Assembly: GCA_023374045.1 (NCBI GenBank)
Contig: CM041783.1
Span: forward strand, 120,591,503-120,655,502
Source of the DNA: Limonium bicolor
Lineage: Eukaryota; Streptophyta; Magnoliopsida; Caryophyllales; Plumbaginaceae
Direction of reading: 5' to 3'
Length of the DNA: 64,000 bases
This document shows positions 20,458-33,709 of this stretch, piece by piece. The notes under the pieces are model-generated. The model ran no database searches. It had not been told where the DNA came from and was given only the letters and a program-made list of their open reading frames with translations. The number at the start of each line of letters is the position of its first letter. Position 1 is the first letter of the stretch. Position numbers and translations under genes: made by a program.

Positions 20458-20645
20458 TGGGTCCGGGACTTGGTTAATGGTTAAAGTCCCGGACCATATA
20501 TCAAAAACAGGCCGAGGGTTGTGTCCATGTTGTGGTCCGGGACTTGGGGTGAGTACAAGGTCCCGGACCACCCTATTAAAATTGGCCGAGAGTACTCCAA
20601 TGTGTTGGTCCGGGACTTAAGGTAAGGACCAAGTCCCGGACCACC
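20458..20645 (+). repeat. Hairpin array 2 of LARD 5' LTR (GTCCGGGACTT / AAGTCCCGGAC)
   Basis: Three units of about 65 bp, each a stem with 11-13 bp arms and a loop of 10-25 nt. The 3' LTR copy is at 29936-30120. Confidence 0.85.
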
Positions 20646-22596
20646 CTAAAAATGTTGTTTAAGGTTGGAAAATGATATCTAATGATGGAGATTGATGGAT
20701 AATGATGTTATAAGGTTGTGTAGGACATGTTAGGTGAGTTATAAACGCAATTTGGTGGTGAAAAGTTGAAGTAAAATGAAAGAGTGAAACATTTTAAAAA
20801 TGTAAAGGTATTTAACTAGTAAAACGGGGTTAACCATAGTCATTTGACGTACACAAAATGTTACCCCAATGTTAATGAAGGTAACTTTAATGTACCAGTT
20901 GTTCGAGAATTGTTCGAGGAACGTAAGTGGACTCCGGTGACAGGTATGGTTTTCTTGCAACCTGTGTCCTACCGGATTACACCGGCTTGTATGCCAATAT
21001 GTTTTTCTGAGTGTTTGCCACCTTGTAAGATTAAGACATGTAATGAGTTTATAGTAATTCATTTATGTGGCGAATTTGGCCTCCGATACCATTTAACCTC
21101 AAATGTGTGTTAAACCTTAGTTAACCAAATCTAGGAACACATGAGTGATCGGTATTCGGAGTTAACGACCCAAACCTTGGGAACGTTCTAACCACGGCTA
21201 TGTGTGAGTTAGATGGATATTGTTGTTGTATGCAAGTGTGTGAACCTCCCTTGTGTGCTTAACTCGGTTATGATACCGTATGGTGTGTGGATGTGATAGG
21301 CTCCATAATGGATCTCTAACTACTTATTTATAAGTATATATGTACTAATGGGGGGTGAGGAGTCCGGTTGTTCCGGCCACGCGTGTGATGGACGGGAGTC
21401 GATGTCATATCCGGTTTGGCTCTCTTGGTGTATGTATAGGTGGTATTCCAATTTGGTTTCTACCTTCCCTTAGCTTATCCAAAGCTAATTACTGACTCAC
21501 GTCGGGCCACAGGGGCATACGAATGTTATTTCGGTGTGCTTGGGATTACTATATCCGACACACCTTGGGTTTAAGTTAACCGTTCGATATAACTGGACGG
21601 TAACGAGGTTGGTAACGAGCTTAGCATGAGATTGTCAATAATCTCTAGGCTCACTATATATACTAACTATGGTGGAAGGTTCCCTGTGTGAACAAATTTT
21701 ATGGTGTTATGAGTTGTTATTGTGCTAGGCAATTTCCCTTGCTATGCTAAGATATGTTTATGTTAGATGTTGAAAATGAACTCGATGTTAACACGTGTAC
21801 GTCGAAACGAGAAAAGTGTTGTTGTGTTTGTTGTGTGAGGAATGTGATATGCTGTAGGATATGGAGTGTGTGGATCATGGAAATGAATCCCAGTTTGTGA
21901 CAAGAGGCGTTTAAGGATAACCCGATTAATGGGTACGTGTCGTTCATTAAGGAAGTAGCTCCGTTTTAGAGGAGAGCCACTCTAGGATTAAAGGAATCAT
22001 TGGATGATTTGTTAAGTGTGGATGTGTTGGATATATGTTGAGCCCTATCGTTGGGTGTATGCAAAGTATTGTGTGTTTATGGTTTGTATGCATGATTTAA
22101 ATATAATCAACTGCATGCTAAGACGACAATTAGTTGTGCGTGGCCCGGTAGCATGTGGGCTGCGGGATTACCATACCAGCAAAGGTGCTGAGCCCCTTGG
22201 GGGCCACCCTTTCTCTCATTTTCTATTTCAGGCACAAGGAGCTGGAAGCCGTTCGAGAGTAGGACGGGGTAGATGTCTATACATGGGTAGCCATTTAAAT
22301 GGCGTAAGCATTGTAGGCGTAGTAAGACCGAAATTGTTATCGGCATTAGTTTGTAATTACTCGTTACAGTGGGAATGTATGTATATAATAAATGTTGGAA
22401 ATGGAATAAGGATTGTATTGTGTAGTTGCTCGGGAATCTAGTCCATCAGACCGATACAATGTACATGTATTAGCCTTGTTAGCCACGTGGGTGGTTAACG
22501 GCGTGTAACACCATTGAATTAAGTAATGTGATGAATTGAGATTTCCGCTACAGTTTGATGTTAAGTGTACGGTGGTGGTTGGGGTGTTACAAAAAG

Positions 22597-22624
22597 TGGT
22601 ATCAGAGCGAAGTATCGCTCTGAT
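22597..22624 (+). other. Primer-binding site and PBS hairpin of LARD
   Basis: TGGTATCAGAGC (22597-22608) is the tRNA-iMet-type PBS, 5 nt after the LTR. A 10-bp perfect inverted repeat (22601-22610 with 22615-22624, loop AGTA) covers its 3' part, in the same way as at 8183-8206. Confidence 0.9.
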
Positions 22625-25600
22625 GACTGGATTACCGAGCTTAGGAAGTACCGAGTTAAGATTTAAGTACTTTGGGTTAAGGGTTGAGTGATAGCGTGAG
22701 AGATACGCTAGATAGGAACTACCAGTGAATACTGGAAACCTACAGTATCCTTCCCACCCTCCACAATCCCTGTTTATAACTTGGGAAAGGACGCCAGAGA
22801 GATGGAAGTCCACTCTTACTCGGGAATACCCGATCTGGCTGCTATTAAATACCTTTAAAGTACGGAAGACCTGTCATACGGTAGATCCCGAAAACTGGGA
22901 ATCCCGGAGACGGCTTCCATCTAAACAGTTTTAACCACATTTCATAGCGAGGAATGAAGCATTTGGTGTATAAGAGAATAGAATTTCCGGCAACCTGGGT
23001 CGACATGCAGAGCAGTCGAGAATAACCAGCTTGCAACGCACCGACCGTGCAACAGGCAAGAAGTGGATTAGTAAAACCCGAGACAAGTGTCTACGGGACC
23101 ACAGTGGATAAATAATACACCAACGGTATACCAACCGACAAGGGAACTACAACGTAGTGCCCAAATACGTGGAACGGGCTACAAAGAGAATGCAATACTA
23201 AGAAAAAGGGGTCTCCCAGAATAGGAAACACCCTAGTTAATGAATATCAGGTGAAGACAGTGAGAAGTCACCTAGAGGAGTTATTACCAAGACAGTAAGA
23301 TCAGTGAGGGCCAACAAGGCCACTGATGACAGTGTGGGTAAAAACAATACCACAACCGGTATGTGTTAAACCGATAGCCAGTTAGCATGGCGCACTTGCC
23401 ATAGCAAGTGCTGCTAAAACAGGGCTGCTCAAGGAAATTTAAACAAATACAAAGTACTTGGTAAAGTACCATAAAGTTAAGTGTGATCGTCATAACAGTG
23501 GAAGGGCTTGTTAGCCTAACCTCTGTAATTGTAAATACACCAGTCAGCAAGAAGCTAGACTTGGTTAAGGTAAGAAGATGTTGTGAAACCATGGAAATTT
23601 TCTTTCAAACTCAGAGTTACTCAAACCCTTTTTCTTTTCAAAACCAGATTTTCTTTCAAACCAACACTTCTTTCTAACCATCTTTTACACCAAACCAGTA
23701 AAACCAAGGACAGTTGACAAGGATACAACAGTGGATAAACTTTCCCTCGATTAAGTTCGGGAAGCAAGGAATGAATATTGTCACGGGACAATATAAGGGA
23801 GTTGACAACAGAATACTTCACCTAGGCGTGTGACGGACACTACGAGTGTACCAACTGTGTTGGGGGACGACCGCACTCCGATAGGAGCATGTGGGCCTGA
23901 CAGACCTACTTATAGGTTAGTTGGGTAAGTAGTAATGTATCAGTATGGTACCCCACATATGTATACGAGTGGAGTCCGAAACACGGGAAGTAGTCGACTC
24001 CGTCTTCGGTCAGCAGTATAAATCAAACAAGAGCTAGAGATTACAAGGAACGGTTGAAGTAAAGGAACCCAGCTAAATTAAAGAGACTGAAGGAATCAGT
24101 GAATGTGTGCAAGAAAATATTTAAGATACAGGAGGTGCGAAGTGCACCGACTGTTATATAAAGACATTGGAGAAGGCGTAGTTTACTGAAAGTACCCATA
24201 AGTGCAAGCCAAATGTAATGGCATATGTTAGTAACACCCGGGAGCAATCCTTGAGGGGTGTTTGGATTAAACATTGTCAGATGGAGCAATATAACAGAAA
24301 CACAAGATTTGGAACAATTACCAGGATTAAACACTGAAGGTAAACCCACTTAAAAGTAGGACCCTAAGTTGCCAGAGAGATAACTTGGAAGGAATCGCGA
24401 CAGTAAGGCTTATAGCCATAACAACCTGTGTTATGTAATGTGATCGGTTGCAGAAGTATATGTTACACAAGGAAATAGAGCTGAGAACGAACCACTACTT
24501 TAAGAGTGGGGATACCTCTCGATATTGTGAAACCGCGAGAGCGGGTAGTTGTGTGGACCAAGTTCAAGAAATATGTGGAGGATGGACCACGTTGTTATTA
24601 CCCCAGGATGATTTGAATAAAATATACGAAAAGAAGTGCTCATACCATTGTGTACACAGGAAGAGTATAAGTCTGATAGCAATCACCATACGTGTGTGAA
24701 GCTAATGTGTAGCGAACAACGCTCAAGGAAAAAAAAATAGTAGTAATTCAAAAATCAGCCAAATAAATGGCCAGATAAACCCGCGTAATAGCGGAAGCTA
24801 ATATAAAGCGGATGCAGTATAGTTGATGTTTATAATGAGTAAGGATATGGTGCGCAATAAGCGACCGTTGTGTGAGTATTGTTAGATGATAAAATGGGGA
24901 GTGAGCAGAGTTATGAGTTAAACCCAGTGGAGGCACAACAGTAAATGATAGCAAACGAACCGAGCAGTAAGCCGGTGACAAGTATTATGTGATAAGAATT
25001 TCGGTACAACACAGTGTAAATTCCTATCGCATGAGAGATTTACTGTCAAGAGTCTACGCCTCTGCACTCTGTATGACTGAGTGTTTTGGTATTGCACTTG
25101 CGCAGTAATGATCGAGTGGGATAGCTAGGAATTGGAAACATGTTAATTGTGGAGGAATAATGTTATAATGGCCGATGCATAGGGAATGCAAGGCCGCAGG
25201 AATGAAAGAATACATGTGCAAAACCAAAGGTGGAGACATGATTAACAGTAAGTGACTACAGTAACACTAAATACCAAATATCGGTATGGAATATACCCCA
25301 AATGTTGTAATTAGCTGAGAGAGCACTACACACTAGGTAGTAGCTCAATCTCAACCGACAGTAAGTCGGTAGAAGCAAGTCAATCATTGTGAATTACATA
25401 GTAGTTTACGCTGTAAGCTACTGGAGAAGTGGATGGAAAATTGTGAAACTCACCGAATTCGCTCAGGGTAGGAGATACCATGCGTCGGTTGAGAAACCAT
25501 TCTTCCCAAGATAAGGGTAATACATTGGAGATGTACAATACAGTAACAGTAACGAATGGGGCAACTAGCCCTATAATTATCAGAATGGCACAGCAGAGGC

Positions 25601-27250
25601 CAGTGAGCCCATGCATCAAATGCCGAATATACATTGTGAATATGAATAAATGGTTACTTATCAATGCCTAGAAGCCTCACAGGCCAGGACCAAAACCGGT
25701 TATGAGTTAGATAAACTCCAAGGAGAATTCTTGGTTGAAGGATTAAACCGCCGATATGGTTAAGATCCTCTAACCAGAACACATTGTATAGCAGACCGCG
25801 TGGAAGTTAAAACACTTCACGACGGCAAAACATTTAAAGCCAATGTTCAGTGATTGATTACGTGGGCGTAATCCCTTTTAAGGGGGGTAGAGCGTAAAGC
25901 CGCTTAGTGTGTTTTACCGTACAAGTGTACATGAACTATGTTGTGCATAGCACAAAAATGATTTGATATGATGGTTGGCGCGTGTGTTATATAAACATAC
26001 ACATTTATTTGTGGTTAAATGGTGGTAATTGCGCACAGAAGATGCGAATACCATTGTGGGAAGTGTGTTTATTTTGTTAACAATGGTGTGTGAGAGTACA
26101 AGTGGAAGGGAGTAAAGAAACTCCCGGGGAACTAAAACCCCGACGGTGCATAAATGTAAACCATGTATTGTATTTTGATAAAAAAATATATGTATATATA
26201 TACAATGTTGTGATTCATGAAGGGTTATGAGACCGACATAGAACCTAGTGAGAATTAAATTCCCTAGGTAACTTGAATTAAGTTGGATTTGGATGATGAT
26301 TGATAGACGGAGTTCTATCCCTTGGAGATGTTATGATTATGACTAGAAGGATTCAAAGATAGAAAATGGGATATGCTTGAATTAATTGTTGGTTGAAAAA
26401 TAAGTGAGAGGTGAAACTTGATTATCATGAGATCAAGGGAAGCCGAACACAAATTGGGGTGGAAAGATAGTTCAACACTGATGCTGATCACATCTGGGTT
26501 GGATGACTCTTGAAGCTCCCTGTAAGTGGTCACAAACAACCATGTTAAGAAAAATACAAGGAGCATAAATTGGACTTGGAGTTGTGTGGTGTTTTCAAAA
26601 GGATTTTCAATTGGTGTTTTCAAACAATCGATTAATATTTGGAATAAAAGATCTTCTTATACTTAACCTAGTAAAGAATATTTTTGTAGTACTTGCTCAC
26701 GAGCTGAGGACGTATGAGCCTTTGTCTTCGGACCGGTGACATGAGAAGTATATATGTTAAAGATTAAGTGACTGTTTTGATCTCCCAAAGGAACGGGGAC
26801 CAGAAGGTGTCCATCGCGACCGGGTTCTGCGGGATCACAGTGTATATGTACTCAACGTGGGATTCGAACCCATGGAGAGATGGAAAAGGTATTTCTGTTT
26901 GATATACATGCTATGACATGTTGTTTGGTATGTGTGATAAAGGTTATTTTGACTTTGATCTCCTAAAGTGTATGCTATCATAGACCTATGTGTCTAAATG
27001 TGGTTATGTCACCTAGACCTAAGAGTCTGAGGGATATTGTATAGGTGCAAGTGTGGTGAAGGTACCCGGACCATTAAGTCCGAGGTTACCATGTGAGTAT
27101 GATATTTTATCTACAATGTGGATATGTTGCCCGGACCATTAAGTCCGAGGTTGGATGTAAAGGGTGGTTGGTAATGGAAATTTTATGGCTATAAGTAATT
27201 CCCGTATTCCAATCCAATGATGCGAGGAAATGTGAACTTCGAGGACGAAG
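22625..27250 (+). other. Non-coding internal domain of LARD
   Basis: No gag, protease, RT or integrase motif can be read on either strand. ORFs are short, and the longest (22364-22813, minus) crosses the LTR border. The first 90 bases resemble the AlkB-element leader. About 40 bases at 25050-25090 match 32808-32850 in the outer LTR. Near the end, CCGGACCATTAAGTCCGAGG occurs twice (about 27066 and 27133), and TTCGAGGACGAAG precedes the PPT, as is common in this lineage. Confidence 0.85.
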
Positions 27251-27270
27251 TTCTTTTAAGGGGGGTAGAT
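27251..27270 (+). other. Polypurine tract of LARD
   Basis: TTCTTTTAAGGGGGGTAGAT lies directly before the 3' LTR. It is identical to the AlkB-element PPT at 1965-1945 read on the minus strand. Confidence 0.92.
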
Positions 27271-30200
27271 TGAAATACCCCAAACCTTGGTATGTTGTGT
27301 AAATGTTAAACTATGGTATTTAAAGGCTAAAAAGTGCCTTAGGAACATCAGTGTACAATTTAAACCATAGTAAAATGCAATAAAGCATTAAGACACAGAT
27401 TGAGCAAAAACATGCTCTAAGCTATGAGCGAACTTGGTTAGGACCCAAAGAGCCTACCAAGGCTTAATAATATTCAAGTATGATTTAATAATGCTAATTA
27501 AGTCCTTAGGAAACTTTGGTAGACAATGAAACCAAACAAAACACAAATAAACACCTTAAAGTCAATAAGAGCAAAAATGTGCTCTAAGCTTGGGATAAAT
27601 TTGTATAAGACCTAATGGTCATACCTATACCTTAACAATATGTTAATGAACATATTAAATCAATTACCAAAGAAAACCAAGCTTGAAAACAAGTTAAAAC
27701 ACAAAATGTGCTTTAAGAAGTCTTAAAGCACGTTTTTGAAAAAAATTGTCTTGTAAATGAGTTTTGAATGGCTAAATGTCCATCATTACTCTTTAATTAA
27801 CATGTGTACTATATAGTATCACATTTGGGTGGCTATATCAATGGGAAATCAAAAATTTCACTTCTATGTGCTTTGTTTTTGTGAATAGTAACTTTTATAA
27901 GCTAGTTTGTAACATATGTTATTATAAGTAAGTTGATTGGTCAACAAAGACCAAAACACCCTTCTAACTAAATGGTGGCCGGTTTTTATCAAGGTGAGTC
28001 ACCAACATGTAAAAATCAATTAAGGAAAGGAAGGGTAGGAAGGTAAAAAGGAGAAAGTTACCTTTTAATACAAATATCTTGTTAAAGCAAGTTCTATCTT
28101 CATTTCTCCTTTCCTCCTTCATTTCACACGTCTCCAACCTCCCTTCTTGCTCTCTTTTACGAGCTGCTACAGCAACACCAACACCACCATGGTTTTCCAT
28201 CTTTGACCACTTGTAACTCCTAGCTCCATGGTCCAAATTCAATTCCAAGACCACCATTCTTCTAGTTGGAGCAAGCTCTACACTTCTACCTTTCCAAATC
28301 TTCAAGAACTCAATTTTGGTGCCATGGAGATTCACCATTGAAGGAGCTTGAGCTCACCTTTCCACATATTCTTGCTCTCCTTTGCTTCTAGGTAAGGAAA
28401 CTCAAAGAAAATCCATGTTTCCTCCATGTTTACATGATGTCTGAAAATTCACCTCACAATGGTGTTTTCACCTTGCTTGTTTAGCTTCAATTGAATCTTC
28501 CAAGGGCTTGGTGGAGTCCTCTCTTGATATATATTCAAGCTCTCTTTCCATTCCAAGGTAAAACAACTACATTAATGTTTTTGAAATAATGTAAACCTAG
28601 GGTTTACAATGAGATGAAGCATAAAGCTTATATACTCATTTCAATATTGGTATATTGTTTAGTAGTTGACAAGGAAAGAAATGCCTTACCGGTTTTAAGA
28701 GGAAACAAGAAAGAAGTTTGGGTGGAAAAGAGGTAAATATGCTATCTCAATGTGGTTTAATGCCCGAGGAGAAATGAGCTTATAATGCTTGCTAAAACTA
28801 CCTAAAGAGAAAATGGTGAATGACTTAGTAAGATGTTCTCAAGGAGACTAGTAAAGGAACATATGTCTTGGTGTGTGTAATTGCAGGTCAAAGGCTTATG
28901 TATTGTGGAAATTCAGTGTTTAAGATTTATGCAATTTAAGGGCCTAAGAGCCATGCATTTAAGGGCTTAAGTGCCAAGCAATTTAAATTATGCACTATAT
29001 TGTGATGTAGTGTAAATTTGGTGAAGTCTTATGGGTGATGGTGTTTTGATGGATTTAGGTGTTCTTGAATGTTTAATGGTGGAAACAATGTGCTTTGGTG
29101 TAACAAAATGCTAGGAGAACCTATGTCGAAATTTAGGAAATGCATAAGGAGTTCAAGATGTTTTAAAAGAATTTTGATGAACTAGGAAGTGTTCTGGAGT
29201 GTAATAAGGACTTAGGCATGATCTTGAGGTTCTAGTATGTACCAAAGTCATTTTGGACTTAGTTAAAGACTTAGGCAAACTTTGGTAAATTGAGGAGAAA
29301 GTGTAAGCTTGGAGAAAGGAATTGTAAGAGTGACATAAGTAGTTTTGTTTGTAAGAAATGATGTTTGGATGATGATGTTTGTGTGGAAGTTATGTCCTGG
29401 TATAATGGTTAGAATAGGCATGAAACATCACTTAGAAACCTAAGGAGAAGATACTATAAGTGTTGGAAGCTTTGGAGGAATTTGGTTAAGTGTTTAAAGA
29501 CTTGGAAATTGAATGTTTTGCCGTGTCCGAACTTCCGTCCGGACATGGAAGTTCGGACAGGCTCTGTTGGGTAAAGGATTTTCCCACTCTCGAACTGTGT
29601 CCGAACTTGGGAAGTCCGGACACAAGTTCGGACGTGACTGTTTCTATCTGGGATTTACTCTCGAACTGTGTCCGAACTTGGGAAGTCCGGACACAAGCTC
29701 GGACGTGTGTATGGTTTTAAGTATTAGGTCGCGGCTTGCGTCCGAACTTGGAGGTTCGGACACCAGTTCGGACAAGGTGTTGTATGGGCCAGAACATTTG
29801 TTATAAGGTGAATCAAAGTGATATTTTGGTATTAGAATATGCCTAAGTTAATGTGTGAAGTTTGGGTAATCAATGGATTAAGAGAACAAGTTGAACAAGG
29901 TTAGAAAAATGCAAATATAGCATCCTGTAGCTTGGGTCCGGGACTTGGTTAATGGTTAAAGTCCCGGACCATATATCAAAAACAGGCCGAGGGTTGTTCC
30001 ATGTTGTGGTCCGGGACTTGGGGTGAGTACAAGGTCCCGGACCACCCTATTAAAATTGGCCGAGAGTACTCCAATGTGTTGGTCCGGGACTTAAGGTAAG
30101 GACCAAGTCCCGGACCACCCTAAAAATGTTGTTTAAGGTTGGAAAATGATATCTAATGATGGAGATTGATGGATAATGATGTTATAAGGTTGTGTAGGAC

Positions 30201-32068
30201 ATGTTAGGTGAGTTATAAACGCAATTTGGTGGGTGAAAAGTTGAAGTAAAATGAAAGAGTGAAACATGTTAAAAATGTAAAGGTATTTAACTAGTTAAAC
30301 GGGGTTAACCATAGTCATTTGACGTTACACAAACATGTTACCCCAATGTTAATGAAGGTAACTTTAATGTACCAGTTGTTCGAGAATTGTTCGAGGAACG
30401 TAAGTGGACTCCGGTGACAGGTATGGTTTTCTTGCAACCTGTGTCCTACCGGATTACACCGGCTTGTATGCCAATATGTTTTTCTGAGTGTTTGCCACCT
30501 TGTAAGATTAAGACATGTAATGAGTTTATAGTAATTCATTTATGTGGCGAATTTGGCCTCCGATACCATTTAACCTCAAATGTGTGTTAAACCTTAGTTA
30601 ACCAAATCTAGGAACACATGAGTGATCGGTATTCGGAGTTAACGACCCAAACCTTGGGAACGTTCTAACCACGGCTATGTGTGAGTTAGATGGATATTGT
30701 TGTTGTATGCAAGTGTGTGAACCTCCCTTGTGTGCTTAACTCGGTTATGATACCGTATGGTGTGTGGATGTGATAGGCTCCATAATGGATCTCTAACTAC
30801 TTATTTATAAGTATATATGTACTAATGGGGGGTGAGGAGTCCGGTTGTTCCGGCCACGCGTGTGATGGACGGGAGTCGATGTCATATCCGGTTTGGCTCT
30901 CTTGGTGTATGTATAGGTGGTATTCCAATTTGGTTTCTACCTTCCCTTAGCTTATTCAAAGCTAATTACTGACTCACGTCGGGCCACAGGGGCATACGAA
31001 TGTTATTTCGGTGTGCTTGGGATTACTATATCCGACACACCTTGGGTTTAAGTTAACCGTTCGATATAACTGGACGGTAACGAGGTTGGTAACGAGCTTA
31101 GCATGAGATTGTCAATAATCTCTAGGCTCACTATATATACTAACTATGGTGGAAGGTTCCCTGTGTGAACAAATTTTATGGTGTTATGAGTTGTTATTGT
31201 GCTAGGCAATTTCCCTTGCTATGCTAAGATATGTTTATGTTAGATGTTGAAAATGAACTCGATGTTAACACGTGTACGTCGAAACGAGAAAAGTGTTGTT
31301 GTGTTTGTTGTGTGAGGAATGTGATATGCTGTAGGATATGGAGTGTGTGGATCATGGAAATGAATCCCAGTTTGTGACAAGAGGCGTTTAAGGATAACCC
31401 GATTAATGGGTACGTGTCGTTCATTAAGGAAGTAGCTCCGTTTTAGAGGAGAGCCACTCTAGGATTAAAGGAATCATTGGATGATTTGTTAAGTGTGGAT
31501 GTGTTGGATATATGTTGAGCCCTATCGTTGGGTGTATGCAAAGTATTGTGTGTTTATGGTTTGTATGCATGATTTAAATATAATCAACTGCATGCTAAGA
31601 CGACAATTAGTTGTGCGTGGCCCGGTAGCATGTGGGCTGCGGGATTACCATACCAGCAAAGGTGCTGAGCCCCTTGGGGGCCACCCTTTCTCTCCTTTTC
31701 TATTTCAGGCACAAGGAGCTGGAAGCTGTTCGAGAGTAGGACGGGGTAGATGTCTATACATGGGTAGCCATTTAAATGGCGTAAGCATTGTAGGCGTAGT
31801 AAGACCGAAATTGTTATCGGCATTAGTTTGTAATTACTCGTTACAGTGGGAATGTATGTATATAATAAATGTTGGAAATGGAATAAGGATTGTATTGTGT
31901 AGTTGCTCGGGAATCTAGTCCATCAGACCGATACAATGTACATGTATTAGCCTTGTTAGCCACGTGGGTGGTTAACGGCGTGTAACACCATTGAATTAAG
32001 TAATGTGATGAATTGAGATTTCCGCTGCAGTTTGATGTTAAGTGTATGGTGGTGGTTGGGGTGTTACA
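27271..32068 (+). repeat. 3' LTR of LARD
   Basis: A direct repeat of 17826-22591. Substitutions are rare, but 1-2 bp indels cluster in 28080-29830 against 18650-20400. It ends GGGTGTTACA at 32068. Hairpin arrays are at 29520-29785 and 29936-30120. No gene is seen. Confidence 0.94.
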
Positions 32069-32073
32069 AAAAA

Positions 32074-33709
32074 TGTTATGGATAAATCTTAACACATAAA
32101 GATATATATAAATGTATATAAATACAATAAAATAGATGAGGGAAATAACATTCCTTGTGATAGTTATAATAAGAAGAATATATATATATATATATATATT
32201 AAACCTTAGGATTTTAATCGGTGTGTAATTAAATAGTCATTAATAACTTAAGGGTTTAATTACACAACATAAACTTAGTACGGTCTTGGGTTAACTCACT
32301 AAGCCCAAGGCTACGAACTCCAAAAGCCCACTTAAACAATTCAAAGAGAGGTTGGGCTACTCTCGGGGTTAAATCCTAAATCGTTCCAGTTTAAACGGAA
32401 TGGGCCTAACAAAAGATTTAATTAACAAAACCTAGCCCAAATCCTTGTGAGAGAATAATGTTAAACCTGGAACTATAAATCAGTAAGAATAGAAGGTTGT
32501 TTAGTTTATAGGTCCCTTAACTAATCGACACTTGGAACACCTTAATTATAGGTTACTATTGGGGTATCACTCATTCAAATTAATTATTGTTCTTCACATA
32601 CTAGGTACGATTTCTCGTACTCCGATACTTTTGATGATTGACTTATGAGACGTTTTTGAAAGACGCTAACTGAGTTTGAAGGAATTTCAAAAGGAAACTG
32701 TTGAGTGGCTAACTCTGCTTGATGTGACTAACTGAGCCTTGAATGTGAAACTTTCGTGGTTATGGGTTCCTTCTGTTGGGTTGTTTCATTAGACATTAAC
32801 TGCCTAGGGTTTACGCTTCTGCACTCTGTAGGACTGAGTGTTTTGGTATTGCTGTGGGTAGTTAGTGATCTAGTGGAAATATGGAAAAGGACAACTTGGT
32901 AATTCTTCCTTTGTCTCTGGATATTGTTTCATCCGTGAGCTGAGTCTTTTGTTGTGTCGTGCGCGCGTCTTCAATGGTAACAGTGAGGGGCTGTATATCC
33001 CCTGTCCCAAAAGGGACATAGTGAACAGTGAAGGGCTGTATATCCCCTGTCCTAAAAGGACGTACTTGGCGATGGGGGCCATCTCTCCCAGTTGATTTGT
33101 TTCCACTTTTGAGTTATGGGTTCTTGGATCTCTTCTTTCATTCCTAGTCCTTGTGACTACTTGGGTCTTTCTACTCCTAACTGGAATTGGTTCTAACTTG
33201 AGCATTGGATGTTCACTAACTCATGGTGTGGTTTTTGGATTGACTAACTTTACCTTCCTATTATTTATCTTTATCTTTGACTTGTTATCTTGATTTGGTG
33301 ATTTGTGAAATGCCTTGTTCCCTGTGTGGTTTAAGTGATTGTATTCAAGCTATTATTTATTTAAGAGTTGTATTATAAGTTTGTTTTTGGAGGATCGTAC
33401 CAGTTCCATTCCAGGGAACTGACCCACCCCTCTTGGGGTGGGCTGCTTGGTTTTATCTTGCGACTATGATTTATTTTACAGGTGGCCACAAAGAGAACGA
33501 GTGATTGGGATGGGATTAGGTTTTGTGGAGAGTTTATGTGTTTTGTTACTGTTTTATTTTTGTTAAGTTTTCTCGAGGTTCAGGCCGTGACAATTGTAAT
33601 CTTTAAGTTGTAAATTGGTGAGGTTTGGTGCCGGGTGTTTGGAACCCAATGGTCTGTACGCCTTTAGTATTTTATTTCCGCTATAAATATGTTAAATAGA
33701 GGCGTTACA
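32074..33709 (+). repeat. 3' LTR of outer element, second piece
   Basis: It continues the LTR broken at 17825 and ends AGGCGTTACA at 33709, giving a joined length of about 4.26 kb, close to the 4.13 kb LTR of the AlkB element. A (TA)n run lies at about 32178-32200. A two-copy repeat with small inverted repeats is at 32984-33062. Confidence 0.8.
32984..33062 (+). repeat. Two-copy hairpin repeat in outer LTR
   Basis: The unit CAGTGARGGGCTGTATATCC(CC) then TGTCCYAAAAGG occurs twice, about 45 bp apart. Each unit has GGGGCTGTATATCCCC-like and GTCC-AAAA-GGAC-like inverted pairs. Confidence 0.65.

Larger units (their letters stand above)
17826..22591 (+). repeat. 5' LTR of LARD
   Basis: It runs from TGAAATACCC to GGGGTGTTACA. 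Its U3 start aligns with 12346-11650 (minus) of the AlkB element. Two hairpin arrays lie at 20047-20305 and 20458-20645. Splice-donor-like AGGTAAGG and AAGGTAAAAC occur at about 18930 and 19103. The ORFs at 20844-21113 and 22016-22441 recur in the other LTR only because the LTR is duplicated. Confidence 0.94.
17826..32068 (+). mobile_element. LARD: non-coding LTR element of 14.2 kb
   Basis: LTRs of 4766 bp (17826-22591) and 4798 bp (27271-32068) flank a 4.7 kb internal domain that has a tRNA-iMet-type PBS and a PPT but no gag or pol. This matches the large retrotransposon derivative class. U3 (about 700 bp), PPT (20 identical bases), leader start and PBS hairpin agree with the AlkB element, which suggests that proteins of that family mobilise it. 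The LTR pair differs by only a few substitutions over the last 1.7 kb, so it is a young insertion. Confidence 0.93.
12347..33709 (+). mobile_element. Outer Tekay/Del-like element, plus strand, split twice
   Basis: The visible part is pol from mid-RT (12347) to the chromodomain (14784), a 3' untranslated stretch and PPT (to 15199), and a 3' LTR in two pieces (15200-17825 and 32074-33709) separated by the LARD. The 5' LTR, gag, protease and start of RT should lie left of the window, beyond the AlkB element that split it. The related minus-strand remnant at 35397-40797 is from the same lineage. Confidence 0.88.

Noticed and set aside
20844..21113. 89-codon ORF in LARD LTR (shorter copy at 30387-30590)
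   Set aside because: The start is not kept in the second LTR, and no family is recognisable.
22016..22441. 141-codon ORF present twice (also 31493-31918) as a novel conserved protein
   Set aside because: The two copies are the two LTRs of one young element, so identity reflects LTR duplication. There is no domain, and an overlapping antisense ORF exists.
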